From: Acidobacteriaceae bacterium
GTDB taxonomy: Bacteria > Acidobacteriota > Terriglobia > Terriglobales > Acidobacteriaceae
Length of the DNA stretch: 34,954 bases
Direction: 5' to 3'
NCBI GenBank assembly: GCA_003171315.1
Contig: PMYE01000191.1
Location: forward strand, 1 to 34,954
The notes beneath the pieces were generated by a model. It was given only the letters and a program-made list of their open reading frames with translations. It did not search any database and was not told the origin of the DNA. Below, in pieces: positions 22,973-30,267 of this stretch. How positions within the stretch are numbered: the stretch's first letter is position 1; each line of letters begins with the position of its first letter. The position numbers were made by a program, and so were the translations under genes.

Positions 22973-23491
22973 TCAAGCACCACGGATGTACTCCTTCAAC
23001 TGGCACTCGGCCTTGGCACGCAACAGCTTCAATCCCCGCTGCAGGTGACTCTTCACCGTAGCCAGCGGCGCGCCGAGCGTGGCCGCAATCTCCTCCGGCG
23101 TCAGGTCCTCCTGGTAGCGGAGGACGAGCGCCGCGCGCTGCGCATCGGGCAAGGTGGCGAGCAGACGCTCCACGCGCGACGCCAGCGGCGAGCCGCGCTC
23201 TTCCCGTTGCGCGCCGTGGTTCTCATCCATCTCGACCCACAAGTCGATGCCACGCACGCGCCGGCGGCGCAAGGCATCGGCGGAACGGCTCATGGCGACG
23301 CGCCGCAGCCAGAAGCACGCATGATCGGGCGAGGCGATCTTCGCGAGATGGCGGTCGAGCTCCATAAAAACGTCCTGCGCAATCTCCTCGGCCAGGCCGC
23401 GGTCGCCGGTCATGCGCAGCGCCAGCGAAAAGACCATCGACTGGTGCTCGTCGACGAGTCGTTCGAAGTCGGGCTGCCAGCTCGCGGCCAT
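22973..23491 (-). CDS. ECF-type RNA polymerase sigma factor
   Basis: The 172-residue sigma-70 factor has only regions 2 and 4. Region 2 (about 8-80) has VFSLALRMTGDRGLAEEIAQ then DVFMELDRHLAKI and FWLRRVAMSRSADALRRRR, which binds core polymerase and the -10 element. Region 4 (about 105-165) has LPDAQRAALVLRYQEDLTPE and EIAATLGAPLATVKSHLQRG, the -35 reading helix-turn-helix. It heads a four-gene unit with a membrane protein and two DUF4252-type proteins. A GAAC/CGT promoter-like pair lies upstream and suggests autoregulation. The inducing signal is unknown. Confidence 0.93.
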   Translation of the reverse strand: MAASWQPDFERLVDEHQSMVFSLALRMTGDRGLAEEIAQDVFMELDRHLAKIASPDHACFWLRRVAMSRSADALRRRRVRGIDLWVEMDENHGAQREERGSPLASRVERLLATLPDAQRAALVLRYQEDLTPEEIAATLGAPLATVKSHLQRGLKLLRAKAECQLKEYIRGA

Positions 23492-23545
23492 AAAACCTGC
23501 TGCTACCTTCTAATCCGCAGAAATGCGCGGGATGGGATGCAGAGA

Positions 23546-23572
23546 GTTACGCGAGCGGCGGCGAAAAAGTTC
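23546..23572 (-). promoter_or_regulatory. Candidate ECF-type promoter of the sigma operon
   Basis: On the minus strand, TGAACTTTTTC (GAAC at 23572-23569) is followed after 17 bases by CGTAAC (CGT at 23551-23549), ending about 58 bases before the sigma start. GAAC plus CGT at 16-17 bases is the usual ECF promoter layout, so the sigma factor may drive its own operon. No second site is known to confirm it. Confidence 0.4.
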
Positions 23573-23591
23573 AGCAAATCGCCGGGCCAGT

Positions 23592-23627
23592 CTGATCTCT
23601 GACCCCTGAAACCTGATCCCTGCTCTG
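23592..23627. repeat. GATCAGGG-type repeat, inverted copy
   Basis: The reverse complement reads CAGAGCAGGGATCAGGTTTC then AGGGGTCAGAGATCAGA, clearly related to copies at 2975-3003 and 9332-9381. It lies between the divergent sigma operon and the BNR-type gene. Confidence 0.65.
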
Positions 23628-23645
23628 TGGCCTACACTGGTCGGT

Positions 23646-24752
23646 ATGAGACGGATGGTTTGGTTGCTCGCGTTCGTTTTTGTGGCTGGCGCAGCGGCGC
23701 AGGCGCAGTGGGAGATGCAGAAGTCGGGCACTACGGCCGATTTGCGCGGCATCGACAACGTGGGCGGAGGGGTGGCGTGGGCCTCCGGCACGAACGGGAC
23801 CGTGCTGCGCACGGAGGACGGAGGGTACTTGTGGCAGACGTGCGCGATTCCTCCCGGCGCCGAGCATCTGGACTTTCGCGGCATCCAGGCCTTCGATACG
23901 AACACCGCCATCGTGATGTCGAGCGGCAAGGGCGATCTGTCGCGGATGTATAAGACGACGGATGGGTGCCAGACGTGGACGTTGGTGTTTACGAATCCGG
24001 ATTCGCCGGAAGGTTTTTTCAACTGTTTTTGGCTTCATCGAACCGGCTACGGGATACTACTTGGAGATCCGGTGAAGAACAGATTCGCTCTTTTCGAGAC
24101 GACCGACGGTGGAAAGACTTGGAAGCGCGACAAGCGGAGCGGCCTCCTGATCAAGGGAAAGCCAATCGCAGCTTTTGCGGCAAGTAACAGCTTGTTCTCT
24201 CAGACCCCAAGTGGCTACATGCGAGGATTCGTAACTGGAGGTTCGGGCGGGGCGTTTTTTTTTGAAGCTTTTCGCAGTCGACAATGGTCAAGAACCCCGA
24301 TCCCGCTGGAAAGCGGTACCGAAAGCTCTGGCGTCTTTTCGTTGGGCTTCCGTTTCACACTGCCCCGATGCACCGATTGCGAACACCCCTCGGACTACTT
24401 CCTCGTTGCTGTAGGCGGAGACTATACCAAGCCAGATGCGAGTTCAGGAACTGCAGCAATGTCCACAGACCTGGGTGAAACTTGGCTACCCGCTCAAACA
24501 CTTCCCCACGGCTACCGTTCCGCCGTGGCCTACGACGGCGATGCGAAGGCCTGGATCACCGTGGGACCGAATGGCACGGACATTTCGACGGACGATGGGA
24601 AGAACTGGCGCGCGCTGCATCCCGATCCGGCGATGCACGAAGCGCCCGACGCAGACCGCGACTGGAATGCGCTGTCGCTGCCATTTGTCGTCGGCCCGCA
24701 TGGGCGGATCGGGAAGCTCAATTCGCACGCGCTCGCGCCGGTGGGGCACTGA
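23646..24752 (+). CDS. Exported Ycf48/BNR-type beta-propeller protein
   Basis: The 368-residue product has a signal peptide (about 1-20, GAAAQAQ). Its repeating blades have the glycosidase-repeat signature S/T-x-D-x-G-x-T-W: RTEDGGYLWQTC, KTTDGCQTWTLV, ETTDGGKTWKRD, STDLGETWLPA and STDDGKNWRAL. It resembles Ycf48-type proteins, which in phototrophs help assemble photosystem II. In non-phototrophs the role is unknown, probably protein binding in the periplasm. Two features are odd. Residues about 115-280 use A+T-richer codons than either end, and a run of nine T (24255-24263, three Phe codons) lies in this block and could slip. The gene ends just before a transposase tail remnant. Confidence 0.78.
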   Translation: MRRMVWLLAFVFVAGAAAQAQWEMQKSGTTADLRGIDNVGGGVAWASGTNGTVLRTEDGGYLWQTCAIPPGAEHLDFRGIQAFDTNTAIVMSSGKGDLSRMYKTTDGCQTWTLVFTNPDSPEGFFNCFWLHRTGYGILLGDPVKNRFALFETTDGGKTWKRDKRSGLLIKGKPIAAFAASNSLFSQTPSGYMRGFVTGGSGGAFFFEAFRSRQWSRTPIPLESGTESSGVFSLGFRFTLPRCTDCEHPSDYFLVAVGGDYTKPDASSGTAAMSTDLGETWLPAQTLPHGYRSAVAYDGDAKAWITVGPNGTDISTDDGKNWRALHPDPAMHEAPDADRDWNALSLPFVVGPHGRIGKLNSHALAPVGH

Positions 24753-24761
24753 AGACGCATC

Positions 24762-24810
24762 TCTGAAGAAACATCGCATCGAATACGACCCCCGTTACGT
24801 ATGGGGATGA
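24762..24810 (+). pseudogene. RAYT C-terminal remnant
   Basis: TCTGAAGAAACATC, then in-frame sequence encoding LKKHRIEYDPRYVWG and TGA, almost equals the last 16 codons of the intact RAYT at 25153-25602 (LKKHQMEYDPRYVWG). The match continues past the stop: GATTCGGGCGGCCCTACGGG here, GAATTCGGGCGGCCCTACGG there. It is the 3-prime end of an older or partly deleted copy, 792 bases before the intact one. Confidence 0.85.
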
Positions 24811-24852
24811 GATTCGGGCGGCCCTACGGGGCGCGGCGGTCATATTGGCCGG

Positions 24853-24930
24853 CTGTTCCCCCGGGTTCCCGTCCGCCATTCGGCGGACTCCACTCGGGGC
24901 TATTTTCGATGCCTCCCTCCGGGAGGCTGC
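24853..24930. repeat. REP-type palindrome, forward orientation
   Basis: GTCCGCCATTCGGCGGACTC then CACTCGGGGCTATTTTCG and CCTCCCTCCGGGAGG. The same order (GTCCGCC-loop-GGCGGAC or variant, GGGCTATT, CTCCCTCCGGGAG) occurs after the intact RAYT at 25648-25717 and inverted at 25018-25083. Confidence 0.75.
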
Positions 24931-25017
24931 GGGCGATTGACAATTCCTCGAGAAAAGTAGAGAGCAATGGTCGCGCCAACATCGCCTCGGAAGGACGAGA
25001 CGAAAGTAGTCCACGCC

Positions 25018-25083
25018 GTCCTGGAGGGACGAGACGAAAATAGCCCAGGCCGAGGTCCGCGACAGCGGACGAAGCCCTGGGAT
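25018..25083. repeat. REP-type palindrome, inverted orientation
   Basis: GGAGGGACGAGACGAAAATA then GCCCAGG, GTCCGCGACAGCGGACGAAG and CCCTGGGA: the reverse-complement order of the unit downstream of the RAYT. It lies 70 bases upstream of the RAYT start, so the gene is enclosed by a head-to-head REP pair. Confidence 0.78.
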
Positions 25084-25152
25084 GCCGTGGGCAAAGGATT
25101 CGTCCGCCCCGGAGGGCCGGCCGGTCTTCCCCGGCTCAATTAGGATTTCATC

Positions 25153-25602
25153 ATGTCCCACACCTACTGCTGCGCGCTCTTTCATTGTGTCTTTTCCACC
25201 AAGGAGCGGCGCAAGATCATCACTGCTGAGATTCAGCCGCGTCTATGGTCCTACATGGGAGGGATTGCGCGGAAGCGTAAAATGAAGGCCCTCGGAGTGG
25301 GTGGAACGGACGATCATGCCCACATTCTCTTGTCTTTGCCATCCTCCCTGCCAATTGCCAAAGCGATGCGGGAGATCAAGAGCGAATCTTCGCGTTGGAT
25401 GCGCGAAACGTGCGCGATAGAAGGCTTCGAATGGCAGGAAGGATACGGAGCATTCTCCATTGGATGGGCGCAGGTGGACGCCACGCTCAAATACATCGCC
25501 AGTCAGAAAGAGCGCCATCGGAAACACGATTTCCAAGCCGAGTTCATCGCCTTTCTGAAGAAACATCAAATGGAATACGACCCGCGCTACGTTTGGGGAT
25601 AG
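25153..25602 (+). CDS. REP-associated tyrosine transposase (RAYT), second copy
   Basis: The 149-residue Y1-domain product has HUH motif DDHAHILLSLP (H55, H57), catalytic Tyr in TLKYIASQKERHRK (Y114), SSRWM and WQEGYGAFSI, ending EYDPRYVWG. It belongs to the same family as the 11163-11597 gene but the two differ at many positions, so they are not recent copies of each other. It sits between inverted REPs and downstream of a tail remnant, the classic layout in which a RAYT domesticates or mobilises REP palindromes. ATG 25153 follows TTAGGATTTCATC, a weak ribosome site. Confidence 0.92.
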   Translation: MSHTYCCALFHCVFSTKERRKIITAEIQPRLWSYMGGIARKRKMKALGVGGTDDHAHILLSLPSSLPIAKAMREIKSESSRWMRETCAIEGFEWQEGYGAFSIGWAQVDATLKYIASQKERHRKHDFQAEFIAFLKKHQMEYDPRYVWG

Positions 25603-25647
25603 AATTCGGGCGGCCCTACGGGGCGCCCTGCGACCTGTACGCTTCTT

Positions 25648-25717
25648 CCCAGGGTTTCGTCCGCCTTGCGGCAGACTTCACCCTGGGCTATTCTCGTCCC
25701 TCCCTCCGGGAGGGTTT
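25648..25717. repeat. REP-type palindrome downstream of RAYT
   Basis: CCCAGGGTTTCGTCCGCCTT, GCGGCAGACTTCACCCTGGG, CTATTCTCGTCCCTCCCTCC and GGGAGG. It pairs as an inverted repeat with 25018-25083 across the RAYT and is preceded (25606-25626) by GGGCGGCCCTACGGGGCGC, which is also found after the tail remnant (24813-24832). Confidence 0.78.
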
Positions 25718-25819
25718 CACGTGCTGTTCGACTTCCTGGCTTGGCCATTTTCGTTTTGAAGCAGGAAGACGAGAAGCGCAGGAGTGGTGAAAGGGGCGGT
25801 CTGGAGTCCGGCGCTGCTT

Positions 25820-27265
25820 TCAAAACAAATCGGGAATGCTGGTGAAGGCGATGCGCGTGGGGGCGGCCTTGTAGGCGGCGAGCATGGCGGCGGGGGCAAG
25901 CGTGCTCATGCCGTATCTATCGTTGATCTGGTCCATGGCGGCGTTGAGGCGGGTGCGGCTCTGCTCTTCTTCGAGGCCGTCGAAGAGGGCGAGCGTGTGC
26001 AGGCGGTCGGGGACAAGGCCGTTGAGTTGCACGCCGATGAAGTAGGGGTGCTGGTACGACGCGCCGGAGGGGCGCGAATTCCAGAGGCGGCGCAGCGCGG
26101 CGATGAGCGTCTGGTTGTCCTGGCACTCGCTCAGCCTGAGTTCGCTATGCCAGCCGCGCGCGGGCACGCCGAAGCGGGAGATCGGGGCCCCCGGCGACGG
26201 GTCCTTGTCGCTGGGGTGAAAGACGGGAGTGTTCTGAGAGCGCGGCACGGCGAAGCCGATGGCGAGGCCGATGTGGCTGGCCCACAGATCCGCCGCGCGC
26301 AGCCGCATCGCCGCCTTGTGCAGCAGTTTGTGCGCTACGGCCCAGGCTTTTTCCGCGGTGCGCATCTCCGGCGCCAGCACATGCGAGTGGCCGATCGATT
26401 TCTGGTGCCCGGTTTCGGACGTGTCGAAGTCTTCGCCGCGCAGCCAGTAAAAGAACCGCTCGCCCCAAACCGATCCCCAAATCTCGCCGGCCTGCTCGCG
26501 GTTGAGGGCCATCAGATCGTCCATGGTGCGGATGCCTTTGCCGTTCAGCCGCTGCTCGGTGCGCGCGCCGATGCCGGGCAGATCGCGGAGGGTGAGCTGC
26601 CGGAGCGCCTCGGGCAAAATGTCCAGCGGCAATGCCACCAGGCCATCGGGCTTTTCCATGTCGCTGGCGACCTTGGCCAGGAAGCGGTTGGTGGCGAGGC
26701 CGACGGAACTGCGCAGCATCTCGCCCACGCGCCGGCGAATGGTGGTCTTCACGCGCATGCCCAGATCGATTGCGTTCAACAGCGGGCGTTCGCGGCCGAT
26801 CAGGCGGCAAGCCATCTCGTCGATGGAGCAGACGGCGGTGACGGGGACACAGCTCTCCACAGCTTCAACAATGCGGTGATGATATTCGGTATAGAGCTCG
26901 TGACGGCCTTCGACGAGAACGATTTCCGGGCACATGCGCTTGGCATCGGCGACGATGGTTCCGGTGCGGACGCCGAAGGCCTTGGCCTCATAACTGGCGG
27001 CAATACAGCAGGTTGTGTCGACCATGGACGGCACCACGCCCACCGGACGGCCGCGCAGCTCGGGCCGGACCTGCTGCTCGACGGAGGCAAAGTAGGAATT
27101 CAGATCGACGAAGAGCCAGTTGAGCCGGGGTTCCCGCGGCGAATCGTGTTCCGGGACGCCTTCCGGCTCCTGCCGAAAACCCTCCAGCGGGAAATCAAGG
27201 CCCGCGAACTCCCCTGGGCACTGTTCGGGAAGGGGCGCCACCGCCGAATTGGAGTCAGGAGCCAT
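25820..27265 (-). CDS. Y-family DNA polymerase (DinB/UmuC-like)
   Basis: The 481-residue translesion polymerase begins its catalytic part at about residue 50 (WLFVDLNSYFASVEQQ, first metal Asp). It has the second motif in VCSIDEMACRL with adjacent Asp-Glu, a little-finger region, and the thumb helix-hairpin DLPGIGARTEQRLNGKGI. Active-site residues look intact, so it should copy across damaged bases. It is longer than DinB (about 350) by a 48-residue N-terminal tail and a longer C-terminus ending TSIPDLF. It may be a DinB/ImuB-related subgroup typical of these bacteria. No ImuA or LexA partner lies beside it. A short overlapping frame and a palindrome lie upstream and could control it. Confidence 0.9.
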   Translation of the reverse strand: MAPDSNSAVAPLPEQCPGEFAGLDFPLEGFRQEPEGVPEHDSPREPRLNWLFVDLNSYFASVEQQVRPELRGRPVGVVPSMVDTTCCIAASYEAKAFGVRTGTIVADAKRMCPEIVLVEGRHELYTEYHHRIVEAVESCVPVTAVCSIDEMACRLIGRERPLLNAIDLGMRVKTTIRRRVGEMLRSSVGLATNRFLAKVASDMEKPDGLVALPLDILPEALRQLTLRDLPGIGARTEQRLNGKGIRTMDDLMALNREQAGEIWGSVWGERFFYWLRGEDFDTSETGHQKSIGHSHVLAPEMRTAEKAWAVAHKLLHKAAMRLRAADLWASHIGLAIGFAVPRSQNTPVFHPSDKDPSPGAPISRFGVPARGWHSELRLSECQDNQTLIAALRRLWNSRPSGASYQHPYFIGVQLNGLVPDRLHTLALFDGLEEEQSRTRLNAAMDQINDRYGMSTLAPAAMLAAYKAAPTRIAFTSIPDLF

Positions 27266-27380
27266 TTACCCACAATTTTCGCTTTTTCTTCTCCATTTTG
27301 CAATAAGATTCTGGCGCAATCCCCAAAAAATCCCTCAAAAGCTGTAAGGACTCACCCAAAAGGGTGAGTATTTGTCTCAT
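27255..27380 (-). CDS. Possible 41-codon leader frame overlapping the polymerase start
   Basis: ATG 27380 to TGA 27255 reads MRQILTLLGESLQLLRDFLG then a Lys-rich end (KMEKKKRKLWVNGS). The stop overlaps the polymerase ATG by 11 bases, so translation could be coupled. The inverted repeat ACTCACCC/GGGTGAGT lies within codons 4-10 and would form a stem early in the message. There is no good ribosome site, and the frame may be chance. I do not recognise a family. Confidence 0.25.
   Translation of the reverse strand: MRQILTLLGESLQLLRDFLGIAPESYCKMEKKKRKLWVNGS
27350..27369. promoter_or_regulatory. Perfect palindrome ACTCACCC-AAAA-GGGTGAGT
   Basis: Eight-base arms with a four-A centre lie in the A+T-rich gap between the divergent polymerase gene and the 46-codon membrane gene. 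CATAAT-like sequence (27379-27384) follows on the plus strand. It could be an operator for a dimeric repressor (for example of an SOS-type response) or a hairpin in the minus-strand leader. No T-run makes it a terminator. Confidence 0.5.
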
Positions 27381-27468
27381 AATTAGAGCCGGTACGATGC
27401 TCGCACATCGCAACCCGTTGTGAAGGGACGGAGCTTCTCCGGGACGGTGGTTGAAGGTGCAGACCCTG

Positions 27469-27609
27469 ATGCATTGGATTGGAATTAACGGCAACGTACT
27501 TGCCGTGCTGGTCACGGCCGGGGTGGCGGTTCTCCTGATCTGCTGCCTGGAGTGCACCAAGTGCTCTGGCCGCGATAAGGACGACATCTTCCGTCACCAC
27601 GAGGTCTAA
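27469..27609 (+). CDS. Small (46 aa) Cys-rich single-pass membrane protein
   Basis: ATG 27469 to TAA 27607-27609 encodes one membrane helix (about 9-26, NVLAVLVTAGVAVLLICCLE). A Cys cluster at the membrane face (CCLECTKC, four Cys at 25, 26, 29 and 32) and a charged tail (GRDKDDIFRHHEV) follow. GAAGG lies 11 bases upstream; an in-frame GTG at 27457 is an alternative. The composition is unlike chance translation: hydrophobic core, then Cys, then charged end. The stop codon is formed at the edge of an inverted-repeat element. Function unknown; metal or redox sensing at the membrane is speculation. Confidence 0.45.
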   Translation: MHWIGINGNVLAVLVTAGVAVLLICCLECTKCSGRDKDDIFRHHEV

Positions 27610-27723
27610 GGCATTTCTCCCCATCCTGTGGAGCGCCAACCGTCGAGAAGGTTGCCGCTCACTGGTGTTCGCGTCAACTTGGCTGTTTGGAATGCCTATA
27701 TCCCATGGGGAGAAATGCTCTAG
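27606..27723. repeat. 118-base inverted-repeat element between two stop codons
   Basis: GCATTTCTCCCCAT (27611-27624) is perfectly complementary to ATGGGGAGAAATGC (27705-27718); the arms extend outward to CTA/TAG with two mismatches. Inside is a hairpin GAGCG-C-CAACC ... GGTTG-C-CGCTC (27631-27660). Each outer end makes the stop codon of the gene running into it: TAA for the small membrane protein, TAG for the DPP-IV gene on the other strand. It may be a MITE-like element or a bidirectional 3-prime structure. Confidence 0.7.
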
Positions 27724-29990
27724 GGTCTGGCTGGATTGCTCCCCGTGTCAGACGGCTCCGGCTTCAGATACTGCTCAAACTGCGCAAGGATCCGGTTGTA
27801 AAGGTGTGTGCGCACGCCGGGTCCCGAGAGGGAGTGCGTCTTGCGCGGGTAAATCTGCAGGTCGTAGGGAATGCCGGCTTCGATGAGCTTCTGCACGAAC
27901 TGCACGGTGTTTTCGATGTGCACGTTGTCGTCGCCGGTTCCATGCACGAGGAGCAGCCGTCCCTTCAAATTCGCCGCCGAGTTCACCACGGAGAAATTGC
28001 GATAGCCGTCGGGGTCCTCCGTGGGAAGGCCGAGATAACGCTCGGTGTAGATGGAGTCGTAGTCGCGCCAGTCGGTGACCGGCGCTACGGCCACGCCGGC
28101 GCGGAAGCGGTCAGAGTGGGTGAGCGCGTAGAGCGTGAAGGCGCCGCCCCAGCTCCAGCCCCACCAACCCAATCGCCTGGGATCGAGTTGCGGATACTTG
28201 GCCAGGGCCGCATCGACGACGGTCAACTGGTCTTCAAGCTGCACGGGGCCGAAGTCGCGGTAGGCAGCCTGCGCAAAGGCGCGCCCGCGGCTACCCATGC
28301 CGCGATTGTCGGCGTGGAGCACGGCAAAGCCGTGTTGCGCCAGCAGCTGGTCGAAGAGCAGATCGCGCTCCCATTTGCCGGCCACCCTCTGTTCGTGGGG
28401 CCCTCCATAGGGGTTCACGATGAGCGGTACGGCGGCCGGATTTTCCACGCCCGCGGGCAGCAGCAGCGTGGCGTAGAGCGTGGTTCCGTCGTGGGCCTTG
28501 ACCTGGAGCTGTTCCGGCACACGCAGACGGTAGGAATCGAGCGCGTGCGTTTGCCAAAAGACGCGGCACGCGCCGGTGGAGGAAGGCGGATCGGGCGCCT
28601 GGCAGATGCGCATCGCCGGCGGCGTCACGAGCGCGGAAAATTTGTCGGCGAACGCGCCGCCGTCGGGTGAAAAGGCGGCCTCGTGAAATCCCGCGCCGCC
28701 GCTCAACAGCCTGCGATCGCCGGCAAAGCTTACCTGCCAAATCTGTTGTTCCAGAGGGTTGCTTTCGTTGGAGGCGTAGTCCACGATCTTCCGCGCAGTG
28801 TCTACGTTGTACACATCGCCCACTTCAAAATCGCCCCTGGTCAACTGCCGCTCGAGCTTCGCGCCGGCCGCGAGCGGCTTTTCCTTGTCGTAGCTGTAGA
28901 GATAGAGGTGGTTATGCCCATCGCTCCAACTGGTCAGCACGATCGCTCCATCCCCCACGGCAACGTCGTAGTCCTCGTCGAGAAACTTGTCGTCGGCGAT
29001 CTCCAGCATCTGGCGCGCGTCTCCGTCATCGGCGCCGGCAAAATACAGTGCGCGGCGCCGGTGATCGCGGCTCAGCGTCTCGATCCAGAGGGTCTTGCGG
29101 TCGACCCAGCCAAAGCGCGGCACGTAATCGTCGCCGCCTTGTAAGGGGATCTTTATCCACACGGTTTTGCCGCCGTGCGCCGCCACCACGCCCAGATGCA
29201 CATCGGGGTTCGGATCCGCCGGCTGCGGGTAACGCTGCCAGTCCACCTGCGCATGGTTGGGAATCCAGTCGGTGAGCGGGTATTGCGGCACCTGGGTCTC
29301 GTTCATCTGCAGATAGGCAATGTTCTTTGAGTCCGGCGACCAGAAGTAGTTGCTGCGCACGTCGAGCTCTTCCTCGTACACCCAATCCACTTCGCCGTTG
29401 AGAAGCGACTGCCCGTTGGCGGCCGAAGGACCAGGCGCCGGAGCGAGAGTCTGGGTGGGCATGCCCGTATCGCGCAGCCGGATCACCGTCAAGCCATGAT
29501 CGCGGATGAACGAGACGGATGAGCCGTCAGGGGAGAACTTGGGGTCGTCTCCGGAAGAGAGACCGGTAAAGCCGATCTGCACTCCAGTGCCGGTGCGCAG
29601 ATCGTAAAGCCACAGCCGGCCATTGGAGTCGAAGAGCAGGTGGGCAGAGTCCGGCGCCCACAGGTAGCTGGCCATGTTGTAGCGCTCGCGACGATCGCGG
29701 TCCAGCTCCGACATGCCGCTCTCGCCAAGGGGCGCCATCTTGGCCGCGCTCACCAGCACGTGCGCTTTGCCCGTTGCGGGATCCACGTCCATCAGTTGTC
29801 CGCCGTCGAGATAGGTCAGGTGTTTGCCGTCCGGCGACCAGGCAATCTGGTCGGGCAAATTTCCGATGAGCGGTCCGTGAGCGTAGATGGCCTCGACAGT
29901 GAGCGGTTTCCCGGGCGGCTGCGCGGCGGCAGACAACGCGGCGAAGGGCAAGGCCACGACGACGGGCAATAGAAGAGATCCAGCTCGCAT
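27720..29990 (-). CDS. S9 prolyl oligopeptidase, dipeptidyl-peptidase IV type, secreted
   Basis: The 756-residue exported serine peptidase removes dipeptides, usually with Pro or Ala in second place. It has a signal peptide (about 1-23), a beta-propeller (about 30-500) with WSPDGKHL, WAPDSAHL, FSPDGSSV and FWSPDSKN blade motifs, and the double-Glu substrate-binding motif VDWVYEEELDV. A C-terminal alpha/beta hydrolase follows with nucleophile GWSWGG (S613), Asp in HGTGDDNVH (about 688) and His in RKTHSLSG (about 718). All triad residues are present, so it should be active. GGAGG lies about 12 bases before ATG 29990. It is a lone gene, convergent with the small membrane gene; the last residues and stop come from the repeat element. 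Confidence 0.94.
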   Translation of the reverse strand: MRAGSLLLPVVVALPFAALSAAAQPPGKPLTVEAIYAHGPLIGNLPDQIAWSPDGKHLTYLDGGQLMDVDPATGKAHVLVSAAKMAPLGESGMSELDRDRRERYNMASYLWAPDSAHLLFDSNGRLWLYDLRTGTGVQIGFTGLSSGDDPKFSPDGSSVSFIRDHGLTVIRLRDTGMPTQTLAPAPGPSAANGQSLLNGEVDWVYEEELDVRSNYFWSPDSKNIAYLQMNETQVPQYPLTDWIPNHAQVDWQRYPQPADPNPDVHLGVVAAHGGKTVWIKIPLQGGDDYVPRFGWVDRKTLWIETLSRDHRRRALYFAGADDGDARQMLEIADDKFLDEDYDVAVGDGAIVLTSWSDGHNHLYLYSYDKEKPLAAGAKLERQLTRGDFEVGDVYNVDTARKIVDYASNESNPLEQQIWQVSFAGDRRLLSGGAGFHEAAFSPDGGAFADKFSALVTPPAMRICQAPDPPSSTGACRVFWQTHALDSYRLRVPEQLQVKAHDGTTLYATLLLPAGVENPAAVPLIVNPYGGPHEQRVAGKWERDLLFDQLLAQHGFAVLHADNRGMGSRGRAFAQAAYRDFGPVQLEDQLTVVDAALAKYPQLDPRRLGWWGWSWGGAFTLYALTHSDRFRAGVAVAPVTDWRDYDSIYTERYLGLPTEDPDGYRNFSVVNSAANLKGRLLLVHGTGDDNVHIENTVQFVQKLIEAGIPYDLQIYPRKTHSLSGPGVRTHLYNRILAQFEQYLKPEPSDTGSNPARP

Positions 29991-30267
29991 CGAAAGGAGA
30001 TTCCTCCCAAGCGGAAATACCGGAGGGGAGCCCTCATTGGTTCATTCAGGCAGCGATGAAGAGAGGCGCGGGCTTCCAGAGAAAGTGTAAATTACGCGCG
30101 GCTCGATGTTGTCCCGCAAAGGGGTGATGTCCTAATCTGAGTTTGAGTAGTCGCGGAGGGTGTAACGCGATAAGCACCTGCCGATATTCTTTGCCCCTTC
30201 CGGCCTCCAAAGGGAATAGAATCAGAGCACGTACCCGAGGCAAATCGGGCAGCGTGATCGAAAAATC

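Noticed and set aside
25784-27367. 527-codon plus-strand frame antisense to the polymerase gene
   Set aside because: The minus-strand product has clear catalytic motifs of a Y-family polymerase, while this frame has none.
27606-27723. Insertion sequence with target-site duplication
   Set aside because: TCTA occurs near both ends, but it overlaps the inverted arms, so it cannot be separated from the element, and no transposase frame is inside.
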